Positions 10,285-20,400 of a DNA stretch of 64,000 bases are shown piece by piece (position 1 is the first letter of the stretch; each line of letters begins with the position of its first letter). The DNA is from Bathymodiolus brooksi (lineage: Eukaryota > Mollusca > Bivalvia > Mytilida > Modiolidae): positions 34,147,804-34,211,803 of the forward strand of contig OY804579.1 of the NCBI GenBank assembly GCA_963680875.1. Reading direction: 5' to 3'. A model generated the notes under the pieces. It ran no database searches. It worked only from the letters and a program-made list of their open reading frames with translations, and was not told where the DNA came from. The position numbers and the translations under genes were made by a program.

Positions 10285-10683
10285 TTATGTAAGGCTGGTG
10301 TTTGTCAGGCTATGACGGAAGATGTCAATGGAGCCTGAGCTGACTAGGGTCTGTGGTAGGTTGTTCCAGAGTCGGATGGTGCTGGGGAAGAAGGAGTATT
10401 GATATGCTAGCACTCTGGTTGAAGGTTGTAGGTATCGGATGTTGTGTCCTCTGGTACCTGATCTGGATGGAATGAGATAGGTAATAGATGGTATTTCGAT
10501 GAGATGGTAGGTAATGCGGTACATCATGATGAGTTTGGCTAGTTGGCGTCTGTGTTGTAGGGTGGGCCAGTTGAGGACTTGTAGTAGTGTTGTAACACTG
10601 GCTCTAGGGTCGTAGTTGTTGGTGACGAATCTGGCAGCTCTGCGTTGGATGCTCTCTACTTTATTAAAGATGTTGGTCTTCAT
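10285..10683 (-). pseudogene. Non-LTR retrotransposon C-terminal fragment
   Basis: A 132-codon frame encodes KVESIQRRAARFVTNNYDP, LLQVLNWPTLQHRRQLAKLI, LIPSRSGTRGHN, and SFFPSTIRLWNNLPQ. These are the characteristic segments after the reverse-transcriptase core in jockey/CR1/L2-like elements. The upstream RT is missing (5' truncation near 10690), which is typical of LINE copies. The related, longer copy lies at 15071-16862, but the two differ in sequence, so they are distinct families or old copies. Confidence 0.85.
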
Positions 10684-11110
10684 GGTCCTAGAAAAGTCCA
10701 GTCCTTATATCGATAAATACTAATTAAGTTATTGTATTTTTTTTTATGTAGTCATGTATGCTTTATTTGTCTTGTCTGTACATGTATATTATGTAAATTG
10801 TAATGCTAAAACCAAAATGGGTTACTTGTGTGCATTGATAAAATAAAAATAAACTCAGTATTAAATGTAATTACAAAATATTTCTTTCATATCATTTAAT
10901 AATTTTTTTCACACATGCTAACTAATAATATGACAAATGTTTTTTTTCTTTTTTTTCCCATGAAGAAATCGACTATTTTACTTGAACTAAACTACAATGA
11001 GTTATGGCTGTAATGTGAATATTAAAGGATCGTAACTTTAATAGCCAAGAAAACAAGGATATGAATGTATGGAGAATGTTAAATCCCTTGTACATGAAGG
11101 ACAACTTGAA
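10684..11110. other. AT-rich intergenic stretch, nothing recognised
   Basis: I see no gene or structured repeat between the LINE fragment and the target duplication of the next transposon. On the minus strand, 11022-11118 is discussed as a possible continuation of a short open frame. Confidence 0.4.
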
Positions 11111-11330
11111 GCACCTTCCATGCATGCCAACCCTACCGATTTACGCGGTAGTCTACCGAATGTTTAAGTCTTCTACCGCCTACCGATTTTAGATGTTTTC
11201 CTACCGATTTAGAAAAAAAAAAAAAAAATTTTTATCGTGAATTGTTCATATGTTGATTATTCTTGTAGATTTCTACAACGTATAAATGAGTACAAATCCA
11301 AATTATTTAGACCCTTTCCGTAATCGTTTC

Positions 11331-12885
11331 CAGTGGCGGATTTAGAGGGGGGCGTGCGGGGCGTGGGCCCCCCCCCCCCTAAAATTCGCAAAGCATATGT
11401 TATACAACGTTAATTAAGCAGTTCAATAAATAACTTTTTCATGAATGGTTAACTCGTGACCTGTAGTAAAATATTCTTACACATTGTAAATACACGTTGG
11501 ATGTGTATGTATTCGCCGTCAGTAGTTCAAAGATTATTCCATTCTGATTGGTTCCGAGGTACCAGACATCAACTATTTTCTCACGCTAAATAAACATTAT
11601 TTCTGCAGTCAATTTTACAACTACATGTACACGTGCTATTTAGAAATTATAAAATGGACGAAAATTATAGACCAAGAAAACAAGCAAGATTGGATACATT
11701 TCTTATTCCTCGACGAGACGAGAAAAGTCAAAGGTAATTTAAAAAGTAAATTCAATCAATACTTCGAATAATTAATTTAACAATTGATCTCATTTATAAA
11801 ACATACAACGAAAACCTATAACGAGAGAATCGGATGATGAAACTGAGACAGTGTGTAGATACTTGAGTGTCCCAAGAAAATGGTCACTTCTCTTTAAATA
11901 ATGGTTCAAATAGTTCTTGAATTCGAAATTCTGCAATTTCATATGAAAAAAAAATATAAGTTTGATTTGTATACAAATACCCGAAAATGTTGCCTTTTAC
12001 TTTTCAAGTAAAGATCAGTAAAAATACGCGTTGGTCTATTGTACAATAAAATACAAAAGTAACATATTAATAATAAAAAAAAAAAATTAGCAGCAATTTA
12101 TTTGTAACAATCTCTGCATTTGCCCGAGGTATCTGCACAAAAAAGTGTGAACAAATCCTTTGTCCGGGTACGTTTATATTATTTATATCTACCAATGGAT
12201 GTCTGTACAATATTTTTACACATTTTTAACAAAAAAAATCTGACTACAATTTATTTGTAATACATTAATATCTACAACTGCACATGAAAGTGTGAAAATA
12301 ATCTCGACAAAATGGTTTATGCATATCTCACACCTGATTTCCGTAAGAATATTTCTCGAGAATTTTGATACATTTCTGTTGTTTGATCTTTTAGTGTAAT
12401 GAGGTTTTTACGCCCGTTGCTCAAACACTTGATTTCCGTCCGTTCGTTCGTCCGTCCGTCTGTAAGATTTCTGCAATCCGCAACTCCCCTGACTGTAACC
12501 ACGCAATGGATTGACTGTTAAAAACTGTATAATGTACTTGAAATACATTGTAGTTGTGCACAATGGTTTTTAGATTTTTCATTGAAGGCCGGGTGGAGGG
12601 GGTAGGAGGATGATTATGCAACCCGCAACTCCTAAATAACCACTCAATGGATTGAAGTGAAACTTAAACTACAAATTTGACATACAATGTAGTTTGCTCA
12701 CCACGGTTTCATTTTTAGAATTGGAGGTTAGGGGTAGGAGGGAGATTCTGTAATCTGCTTTTTTGGCGTAAAATCGTGAATTTTCACACGAAATACCCAA
12801 AAAAATTTCGCGCCTCCCTCCGCTCGGCGCAATTATTTTAAATGCGCCCCCCCCCCCCTAACTTGAAATCCTGGATCCGCCCCTG
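11331..12885. mobile_element. Inner DNA transposon with CAGTGGCGGAT ends and 5-bp target duplication
   Basis: The left end CAGTGGCGGATTTAG and the right end CTGGATCCGCCCCTG are inverted copies, each next to C-rich or G-rich tracts. GTTTC flanks the element (11326-11330 and 12886-12890). CAGNGGCGGATCYAG starts are common among hAT-type MITEs in animals, some of which make 5-bp duplications. No transposase frame is seen in the 1555 bp. A GTCCGTCCGTTCGT-type simple repeat lies at about 12438-12460. Confidence 0.8.
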
Positions 12886-13026
12886 GTTTCCCTCTTAATT
12901 TGTACCGGAAACTTCCATTGGTCAATTCTTTATCATTAAACCAATCAGAAATGGTATTTAAAATAAAGTTTTGAAGCACTACATTTTGAACTTATGATTC
13001 CTAAACATCAACAGATCAATGTCTGA

Positions 13027-13172
13027 ATGAATATGTCCGAAACGCCAGAAAAAAAGAAGGCTCGTTTACGTTATGACAACGTATTTAAGACATCATGGAC
13101 TAATGAGTTTCATTTCATTAAACATTCCCGAAAGGTAAATAAATTTGCATTATGTGAATTCTGCAGGACTGC
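13027..13172 (+). pseudogene. BED-like finger of the outer hAT-like transposase, disrupted by a MITE
   Basis: The ATG-started frame encodes a basic stretch (PEKKKARLRYDNVFKTSW), FHFIKHSRKVNKFALCEFC, then RTA, at which point the 77-bp MITE (13173-13249) and its target duplication break it. The tryptophan and CEFC pattern fits the start of BED-type fingers found in hAT-like transposases. After the MITE the same frame cannot be followed far. The catalytic domain is absent. Confidence 0.6.
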
Positions 13173-13249
13173 CACAGGGGCTTGTTACGACCCCCCCCCC
13201 CCCCCCCCCCCCCTAGAGTACTAAGGGGGGATCGTAATAAGCCCCTGTG
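13173..13249. mobile_element. 77-bp MITE with CACAGGGGC ends
   Basis: Inverted ends CACAGGGGCTTGTTACGA and, on the complement, CACAGGGGCTTATTACGAT flank a poly-C run of about 23. The 7-bp flanks GGACTGC (13166-13172) and GAACTGC (13250-13256) match at 6 of 7 positions. Size, ends and TSD length match the perfect palindrome at 14276-14368, so both may be mobilised by the same enzyme. Confidence 0.75.
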
Positions 13250-13432
13250 GAACTGCAACAGAATGCATCATTTTGCGCCCTTCTGAATATGTTTTTCATT
13301 TTTTCATGGCTTTATCATACTATATTTAAAGTTTTGACTACACAGATGTCCTTCTGAAAAAAAGACACCCCCCCCCCCCCCCACTCTCTCTACCGCTTTT
13401 AGTCTCTCGAGGGTTGGCATGTATGCACCTTC

Positions 13433-13758
13433 TAAGTGAGAAATAGCTTCTTTTGCAGCTCGTTGAGACTGGGACTGAGTCACATTATTAAGATATACTT
13501 CCGGCCGTAAGGATAGCCCTCTTGGTGGGGGTTGTCAGGTCATAATACGGTAAGCACGACCATGGACCATAGTGGGCAACATGTTTTGATAGTGACACGT
13601 TCTCTGCACGCTATTTAAGACCTCTTTTATAGATTTATAAAAAGAGTAGTCACATTGTAGCCTCTACAAGACTAATTTTTTTCTTTCCTACTTTTTTTCA
13701 GTGGCAACCAAAACTTGTTTTCCATGCTGACACATACCTTCCTTCTTTTCTCTCTATA

Positions 13759-13789
<31 letters not shown>

Positions 13790-14268
13790 CATTGAAACTG
13801 TTCTCGTCCTGAATAACTTTGAAAAACTGCCCAATCAATCAATCGATTCAAGCATTTAGTAAATTTCCTACTGTTACATCAATTCCAGTACTACATCCCA
13901 GTTAACCAGTCTGTTTTCCTGGTCAAAGTTGTCTAATATTTAAATATAAAAAAATTAATATAATGATCTCGTAATTTACATTTTAATTAAACAAGAGGAA
14001 ATACCCATTTGGTATCTTCAAACTTTTTTTTGTACATTGTATCGATTGGAGAGACAGAATTCTAAGCTTAACGCAAATATTCGAGAATTTAGTATTGTGC
14101 AAAGTTAAAATTATTGTCTTGTCTATTTAGTATTTAAAGTAATTACACCAGCTTTGGGTGAAGAGAATTTTCCCATGAAAATTCAATTTGGAATACGGCG
14201 GTACCTTTACTAAGCTATTCATGCATGTTTCAAGTCGAAATATGTTCCCAACAACCAGAAATCTGCAA
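13433..14268. other. Intergenic DNA with a TA microsatellite and a short minus-strand frame
   Basis: Holds a (TA)n tract at about 13765-13790. On the minus strand, 13534-13425 reads through without stop (TQSQSQRAAKEAISHLEGA) and a TATAAAAG sits upstream at about 13625-13640. I do not recognise a gene; see the findings. Confidence 0.4.
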
Positions 14269-14275
14269 ATCCGTG

Positions 14276-14368
14276 CACAGGGCCTTGTCACTATCCACGT
14301 AAATATACTATCAATAACATGTTTATGCATTGATAGTATATTTACGTGGATAGTGACAAGGCCCTGTG
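14276..14368. mobile_element. Perfect 93-bp palindromic element with 7-bp target duplication
   Basis: Two exact 40-bp inverted arms (14276-14315 and 14329-14368, starting CACAGGGCCTTGTCACTATC) surround a 13-nt loop AACATGTTTATGC. The 7-bp ATCCGTG lies directly on both sides (14269-14275 and 14369-14375). Perfect arms and an exact duplication indicate a recent insertion of a fold-back MITE. Confidence 0.9.
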
Positions 14369-14429
14369 ATCCGTGTGCATGTATATCGTCCTCGCCATTA
14401 TTGTCGAGACTGATTAACTTTCGGTTGTT

Positions 14430-14515
14430 TTGTTCCGATGATTGCCGATCATAGCCTAGTGAAGAAAAGTTTTGGTCCGATGATTGCCGATCATGACCTT
14501 GTGAAGAAAAGATAA
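14430..14515 (+). repeat. Two tandem copies of a segment of about 42 bp
   Basis: CCGATGATTGCCGATCAT followed by GTGAAGAAAAG occurs twice in direct succession. No function is suggested. Confidence 0.6.
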
Positions 14516-15070
14516 ACAATCATGGATGCTGAGGTAAGCACGCACACATTCCTGACAATGATTATTGAGGAATCTGTCTGTTTCATGTCGTGTGAACCAA
14601 TTTTTTTTTTTGCAATTATTCTTATGTGGTACACACAGAATATATATATTTATTTTCATCAACTGAACATTGCGCATGAGCGATAATCTCCCCGAAAGAG
14701 TTCAAATCTTGTTTCACGCGCATATCATTTGCATTACTGTGTTACTGTACTGGAAAACAGAATTATCTGCTGTCAAATATTTTGCGATTTGCTCAGTCTT
14801 AAAATCTGCATTTGAGCGGATCTTTAATGTTATGCAGTTGATTTTAGTTAAAATTAAGTCGCATATTAAGTGAAAATAGTTAATCCAAAAATTCCACGAT
14901 ATTTGCTTTTCATATTACTTTAACTCAATGTTTTATTTCTACTTCCCGGTATGGAGTGAACTCTTCTACGAGTGTTGAAACTCCAGCGCATGGTGGGTGA
15001 ACAGCAGAAAATCACCAGAGTATGTACAATTAAAATGTCTCTATTTACAGTTAAAAGCAGCTGGTCCTGT

Positions 15071-16862
15071 TCACATGTTGCTGACGAGTCCAGGCATACT
15101 GATGGTAAGTATGTGATGCCTGAACGACTCAACTGTTGGCTGGCTTCGCAACTCTGGTGGTAGCAAGTTCCAAGTTACGATGGTTCTTGGTAGGAATGAG
15201 TACTTGTATGCATCTACTCTGGTGCTTATCTGCCGGATGTTATGAGCACAGGATCCTCTAGTTCTGGTGGTATTAATCTGAATGTACTGATGGAGTGGTA
15301 GTTCCACCAGGTTGTTCAGGATTCTGTAGAGCATTATTGATCTGCTTCTGGCTCTACGTTCTTCTAGTGTGTCTCATTGTAGTTGTTGCAGCATTCTGGT
15401 AACAGATCCTGGGTCTCTGCTGGAATAATCACCGGTGACAAATCTGGCGACTTGTCGTTGTACCCGTTCCAGTGCGTAGATCTGTTGGAGCGTGTACGGA
15501 TCCCAAACTGTAGATGCGTACTCTAGCACTGGTCGCACCAATGTGGTATAGGCCTGGGATTTCACGTCTTGAGGGCAACCTCTCAAGTTCCGCCGTAGGA
15601 AACCTACTGACCTGCTGGCTTTGGCTGATGTCTGCTGTATGTGGTCATTCCAGGATAGATCTTTGCTAACATGGACGCCAAGGTATTTGCTGCCAGGGAC
15701 ACTCTCAAGTGTATGACCGTGTAGCTTGTAACCGGTGTGGATTGGGTTTCTCTTCTTGGAAATGTGGATGGTAGTACATTTTTCTGGGTGGAACATTATT
15801 TGCCAGTCGGACTCCCATTGTTGTAGTGCTGACATGTCGTTTTGTAGAGCTGCTGTGTCCTCCACTTTGTTGATGCTGCGATATACAAGACAGTCGTCTG
15901 CGAAGATTCGAACTGGGGAACTGACAACTTCCGGGAGGTCGTTGATAAAGGCCAGGAACAAAAGCGGGCCCAGGACTGTGCCCTGAGGCACTCCTGAATC
16001 AACGTCTGTTACAGTTGATCTTTCGCCTTCTACCATAACAAGTTGTTTACGATTCTGCAAGAAGCTTCTAATCCAGCTGAGGGTGATGTTCCGGACTCCA
16101 TAGTAATGCAGTTTGTGGATGAGGCGTTCATGGGGGACCTTATCGAAGGCCTTGGAAAAGTCAAAGAGAATGACGTCGATCTGTTTCCCTTCAGATAGTC
16201 CTTTCGTCAGTTCATGGACCGTGTAGATAAGCTGGGATTCACACGATCTCCTGCTCCTGAATCCGTGCTGTGCTTCAGTAAGGATAGCATGTTTCTCAAA
16301 GTGTGACATGATGTTGCTGTGCAGTATGTGTTCCATAAGTTTGGAGCATATCGATGTCCGTGACACAGATCTGTAGTTTGAGGACTTGCTCTTGTCGCCC
16401 TTCTTGAAGATGGGGACTACATGGGCCATCTTCCAATCGTCTGGTACCTCTCCAGCTGTGATTGATTTCTGGTAGATGTAGGTTAAAGCTGGTGCAAGTT
16501 GAACGGATAGCTCATTAAGCAATCTGGCTGGGATAGAGTCTGGTCCAGTCGCTTTATATGGTTTGATGTTTTTCAGTAATTTTTCAACTCCAGGTATGGT
16601 GACAATTATTGGATCCATGGTATTGTGCGGACTGTCTCCTTTGTCTGGCATCGAGCTCATATCCTCCTTAGTGAAGACAGACTTGAATTGACAGTTGAGT
16701 ATGTCTGCTTTGGTGTGAGGGTTACTGTGGAGTGTGCCATCTGTCTGTCGCAAAGGAGCCAGCCCTGAGGACTCTTGTTTCTTGCCTTTAATAAATGACC
16801 AAAACTTCTTTGGGTTTTTTGCTGCGTCCGAGCTGATGATGTCTCTCATTTTTTGTGGTACC
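15071..16862 (-). mobile_element. 5'-truncated non-LTR retrotransposon with reverse transcriptase
   Basis: A single frame runs from about 16862 to 15071, with one in-frame TGA at 15376-15374. It lacks the upstream endonuclease. In the 491 codons before the TGA I see KNPKKFWSFIKGKK, GPDSIPARLL, WKMAHVVPIFKKGD, DVILFDFSKAFDKVPHERL, GVPQGTVLGPLLF (about 287-298) and the catalytic FADD box (316-319). After the TGA the frame continues DTLEERRARSRSIMLYRI and SFLPRTIVTWNLLPPEL, the LINE C-terminus. The TGA replaces the tryptophan expected in LQWDTLEERR. The family is jockey/CR1-like. Its truncated 5' end lies about 510 bp before the G-alpha start codon, in opposite orientation. Confidence 0.93.
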
Positions 16863-17371
16863 TAGTCTTACATGAATAATCAGAATGCGAGGTGTCAAAT
16901 CTAACTCATAAACAACCTGAGATTTAAAAAAAAACATATTTCAGCCAATGCCATTTGTAGAAAATATTTGTGAATGACGAATTCAAATTCGCTAAAACTT
17001 CAAATTAAATTTTTCTACCAGAACAAAATTTGTATCGACACCGTTTAATAATTGTGGGCGGTGTCATATTGACAGCCACGTGATCAAAATTTACATGTTT
17101 TTTGAGGACACGACAACAAACGATAATGACCCAGTAATACTGTCGTGTGAGTTTGTAAAAGAAATGGTAAATGATATGCATGATATAAGAAGTGACAATT
17201 GGATAGATATATTAGTAGATATAAAAGATACATTTGGATTGATATTTCCACATTTGTGAAACCTTTTTCTCAGTAAAATAGTTGCACATCTAACATTTTT
17301 TTACGGATTACAAAAAAGTTTTAATCAAATTATTCGACATTTTTATATGTGGAAAATGTAGAAAAAATAAT
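16863..17371 (+). other. Upstream region and 5' UTR of the G-alpha gene
   Basis: Unique AT-rich DNA between the LINE and the start codon. It must hold 5' UTR and perhaps promoter if no upstream non-coding exon exists. I see no confident TATA box or initiator. Confidence 0.4.
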
Positions 17372-17495
17372 ATGGGTCAGTGTTTAAGTTTGGACCAGGA
17401 GGAGTTAAAAGCGCGTGCCAAGAGTGATAGCATAGACAGACAATTACAGACTTGGGCAAAAGAGGAGCAACCTGTTATCAAAATCCTGCTGCTGG
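17372..17495 (+). CDS. GNAV1: G-alpha exon 1
   Basis: Encodes residues 1-41 and the first base of codon 42: the acylation signal MGQCLS, the N-terminal helix ([17 protein letters not shown]) that normally contacts G-beta-gamma, and beta-1 (IKILLLG). The donor is CTGCTGG followed by GTACG. The reading frame closes soon after in the intron. Confidence 0.95.
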
Positions 17496-20400
17496 GTACG
17501 AATACACTTCTTTTTCCCCCTTTTTTGGCCTTTTTTTTTTTTAAAGGTTTATGGTTTTTATAATTATATCTGTTACACCAGTGTTAGTCTCCGAATTGAT
17601 GTAAAAATGTCACAGAGTAGACCGTTAGAGGACCATTTAACTTTTAAATGGGTTTTTGTGTAGGGGTGGGGGTATGTTTTTTTTCTTTCTTTCTTTTAAA
17701 TTCTGTCATCCAGTCTTATTTTAAAAAGGGAATAAAGTTACATTGTCAGTCACTCAGACTCTGGAAAATACAGACCATATGAATATCTAATACTAATAAG
17801 TTCCAAGTTAGCAAGTATAATAATAAAATTTTCAGATTTTAAAGTTTACTGTTTAAAATAATTATTATTCTTGGTCCAAGTAAATATGGAAATTATTGCC
17901 CATAAATTATAAATTAGTGAAATTAATTTGTGTGGTACTGTTATTTAAATTAAAAAAAAACAACATTTATAATGGAAGAGGGATTCAATTTTTGAAATAA
18001 CCTTTTAAGTTTCTTCACATTCTGATCTTCTTTTTAGTCGGATCATATTTGTACATTTCATACAATTAGTACAGTCTGACCATCTTTGTACATTGCACAG
18101 TCTGACCATATTGCATTATTTTTTTGCTGTCTGGCCATTTGAGTACATAGTTTTATATACAAATGTATAGTAAATAATAGCTATTTGAAATATATTATAT
18201 CCTGTCCCTTCCGCATTAAAGGCACACAGGCCGTTATTTTAATTAAGAAAAATGTTTCCCAATATAAGACCTAAACTTTGATTTAAAAAACCATAAAGAT
18301 ATATTGCAGTTGAAATTTTCATAATATCATACGTAAATAGCCTAGAACGAAGGAAATATGTCGCTGTTTGTCAATTTGATTTTCTTCCATCCACCCACCT
18401 AATGCTAAACATTCGAATTCTTTTCACTAATTATGACATTATAACAGATTTTTTAAACCTGGCTTTTTGTTTATAACATTTTATTAGTATAAAACATCGA
18501 ATATTGGCAACTTTTAATATAATCAAGAAATTCAATTCTAACAGCCTGTGTGCCTTTAAACATTACTTTATTTTCAATAAATCAGTACTGTGTACAGATT
18601 TATTTTAGGGCATGATGTTTCAGTGATTATATTATACAATGATACCTGGAAATGGTGTATTGGATCATCACAGATCTTTTACCAGTTACATGTTTAAAAC
18701 TAATTCAACTTGAAACACAACTGGGAGCCATTGTGGTCTTGATCGAATGGCAGTTGGATTTACAACTACATTTGTACCTATATGCAATTAGTGCCTATAT
18801 AGATCACCACAAAAGTTGTGAGTCCGAATGCCACTCACTCATGACAACATTATGTGATAAAGTTTGTCAGTGACTTTGTCTGTGGTTTTTTTGGGGTACT
18901 CCGGTTTCATCTACCAATAAAACTGACCGCCACTATATAACTGAAATATTGTTGAAAGTGATGTTAAACATCATAATCCTCCTGAAACACAATTACTTAT
19001 TCACAAAAAATTAAAAGTTTTAACGGTTTTTGTTTTCTATATTTGTAGACCAATGTCTTCCCTAAAATCTGTTATGTCAACACTCTCTAATCTGACTAAG
19101 ATTTCAACACTATCAAAATTACCTTAATTATAATTACATGATAAGGGTAAAAGGGAAAAGCAATTATTTGTGATGGAAAAACAAATATGGAGTACAAATG
19201 TAAGTATTAAACTGCCATGTACTTTTTGTGATGGACTGATAAATGTATTGACCTGGAGGCATCCTGAACACCTCTGTTTGTATAACAGATTACCCCATCA
19301 TGATAATTTACCAGTTGTTTTTACCCTTTCTACAGGGCTAATCTACAACTGACACCATCTTATTTATCAATCATTACTGGCAAGTTCCTTTGTATTATGT
19401 TTGGTGTTTATACTTGGGGTATAAAGATTAACAATTATTTGTTAATGTAACACCTTTAACTTGATTATTTGTGTCTATTTAATATTGATTGATATACATA
19501 ACAGTATCAACAGTTTCTTACATTTTTCAAGTTTCCACAAGTTGGTATTAAATGTCCTTTTCATGTTCAATTGACCATGCATGCTAATTTTAAGAATAAA
19601 ATTGTCTTAATTATGATCAGTAAACAGTTATTTCAATATTTGGTTTTCAGATATCATATATAGATATATAAATGTACAATGTAGGTAGAACTGCTTGTGG
19701 CAAATTAAATATAGAATCTATTTACAAAAATCTGCTAAGATATGTGTACTGAAATAAAACTGGTGTAATATTAAAATGAAAAACAAAAAATACCACACTG
19801 AAGTGTGGGAACAGTTCCAACATCCAATAGAAAAAGACCACACTGAAGTGTGGGAACAGTTCCAACATCCAATAGAAAAAGACCACACTGAAGTGTGGGA
19901 ACAGTTCCAACATCCAATAGAAAAATACCACACTGAAGTGTGGGAACAGTTCCAACATCCAATAGAAAAATACCACACTGAAGTGTGGGAACAGTTCCAA
20001 CATCCAATAGAAAAAGACCACACTGAAGTGTGGGAACAGTTCCAACATCCAATAGAAAAAGACCACACTGAAGTGTGGGAACAGTTCCAACATCCAATAG
20101 AAAAAGACCACACTGAAGTGTGGGAACAGTTCCAACATCCAATAGAAAAAGACCACACTGAAGTGTGGGAACAGTTCCAACATCCAATAGAAAAATACCA
20201 CACTGAAGTGTGGGAACAGTTCCAACATCCAATAGAAAAATACCACACTGAAGTGTGGGAACAGTTCCAACATCCAATAGAAAAAGACCACACTGAAGTG
20301 TGGGAACAGTTCCAACATCCAATAGAAAAATACCACACTGAAGTGTGGGAACAGTTCCAACATCCAATAGAAAAATACCACACTGAAGTGTGGGAACAGT

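Larger units (their letters stand above)
11119..13424 (+). mobile_element. hAT-like transposon with 8-bp target duplication, host of two later insertions
   Basis: The 8-bp GCACCTTC occurs at 11111-11118 and 13425-13432. The ends are inverted: CATGCATGCCAACCCTACCG at the left, and the complement of AGGGTTGGCATGTAT at the right. An N-terminal transposase frame with a BED-like finger is at 13027-13172. The element itself was hit by another transposon (11331-12885) and a 77-bp MITE (13173-13249). Removing them leaves about 670 bp, so this copy is non-autonomous. The TSD size and finger support a hAT-like class. Confidence 0.75.

Noticed and set aside
4835..17372. Shared bidirectional promoter of SPATA20 and the G-alpha gene
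   Set aside because: The starts are divergent but 12.5 kb apart, with many transposon insertions between; no evidence for a shared control region.
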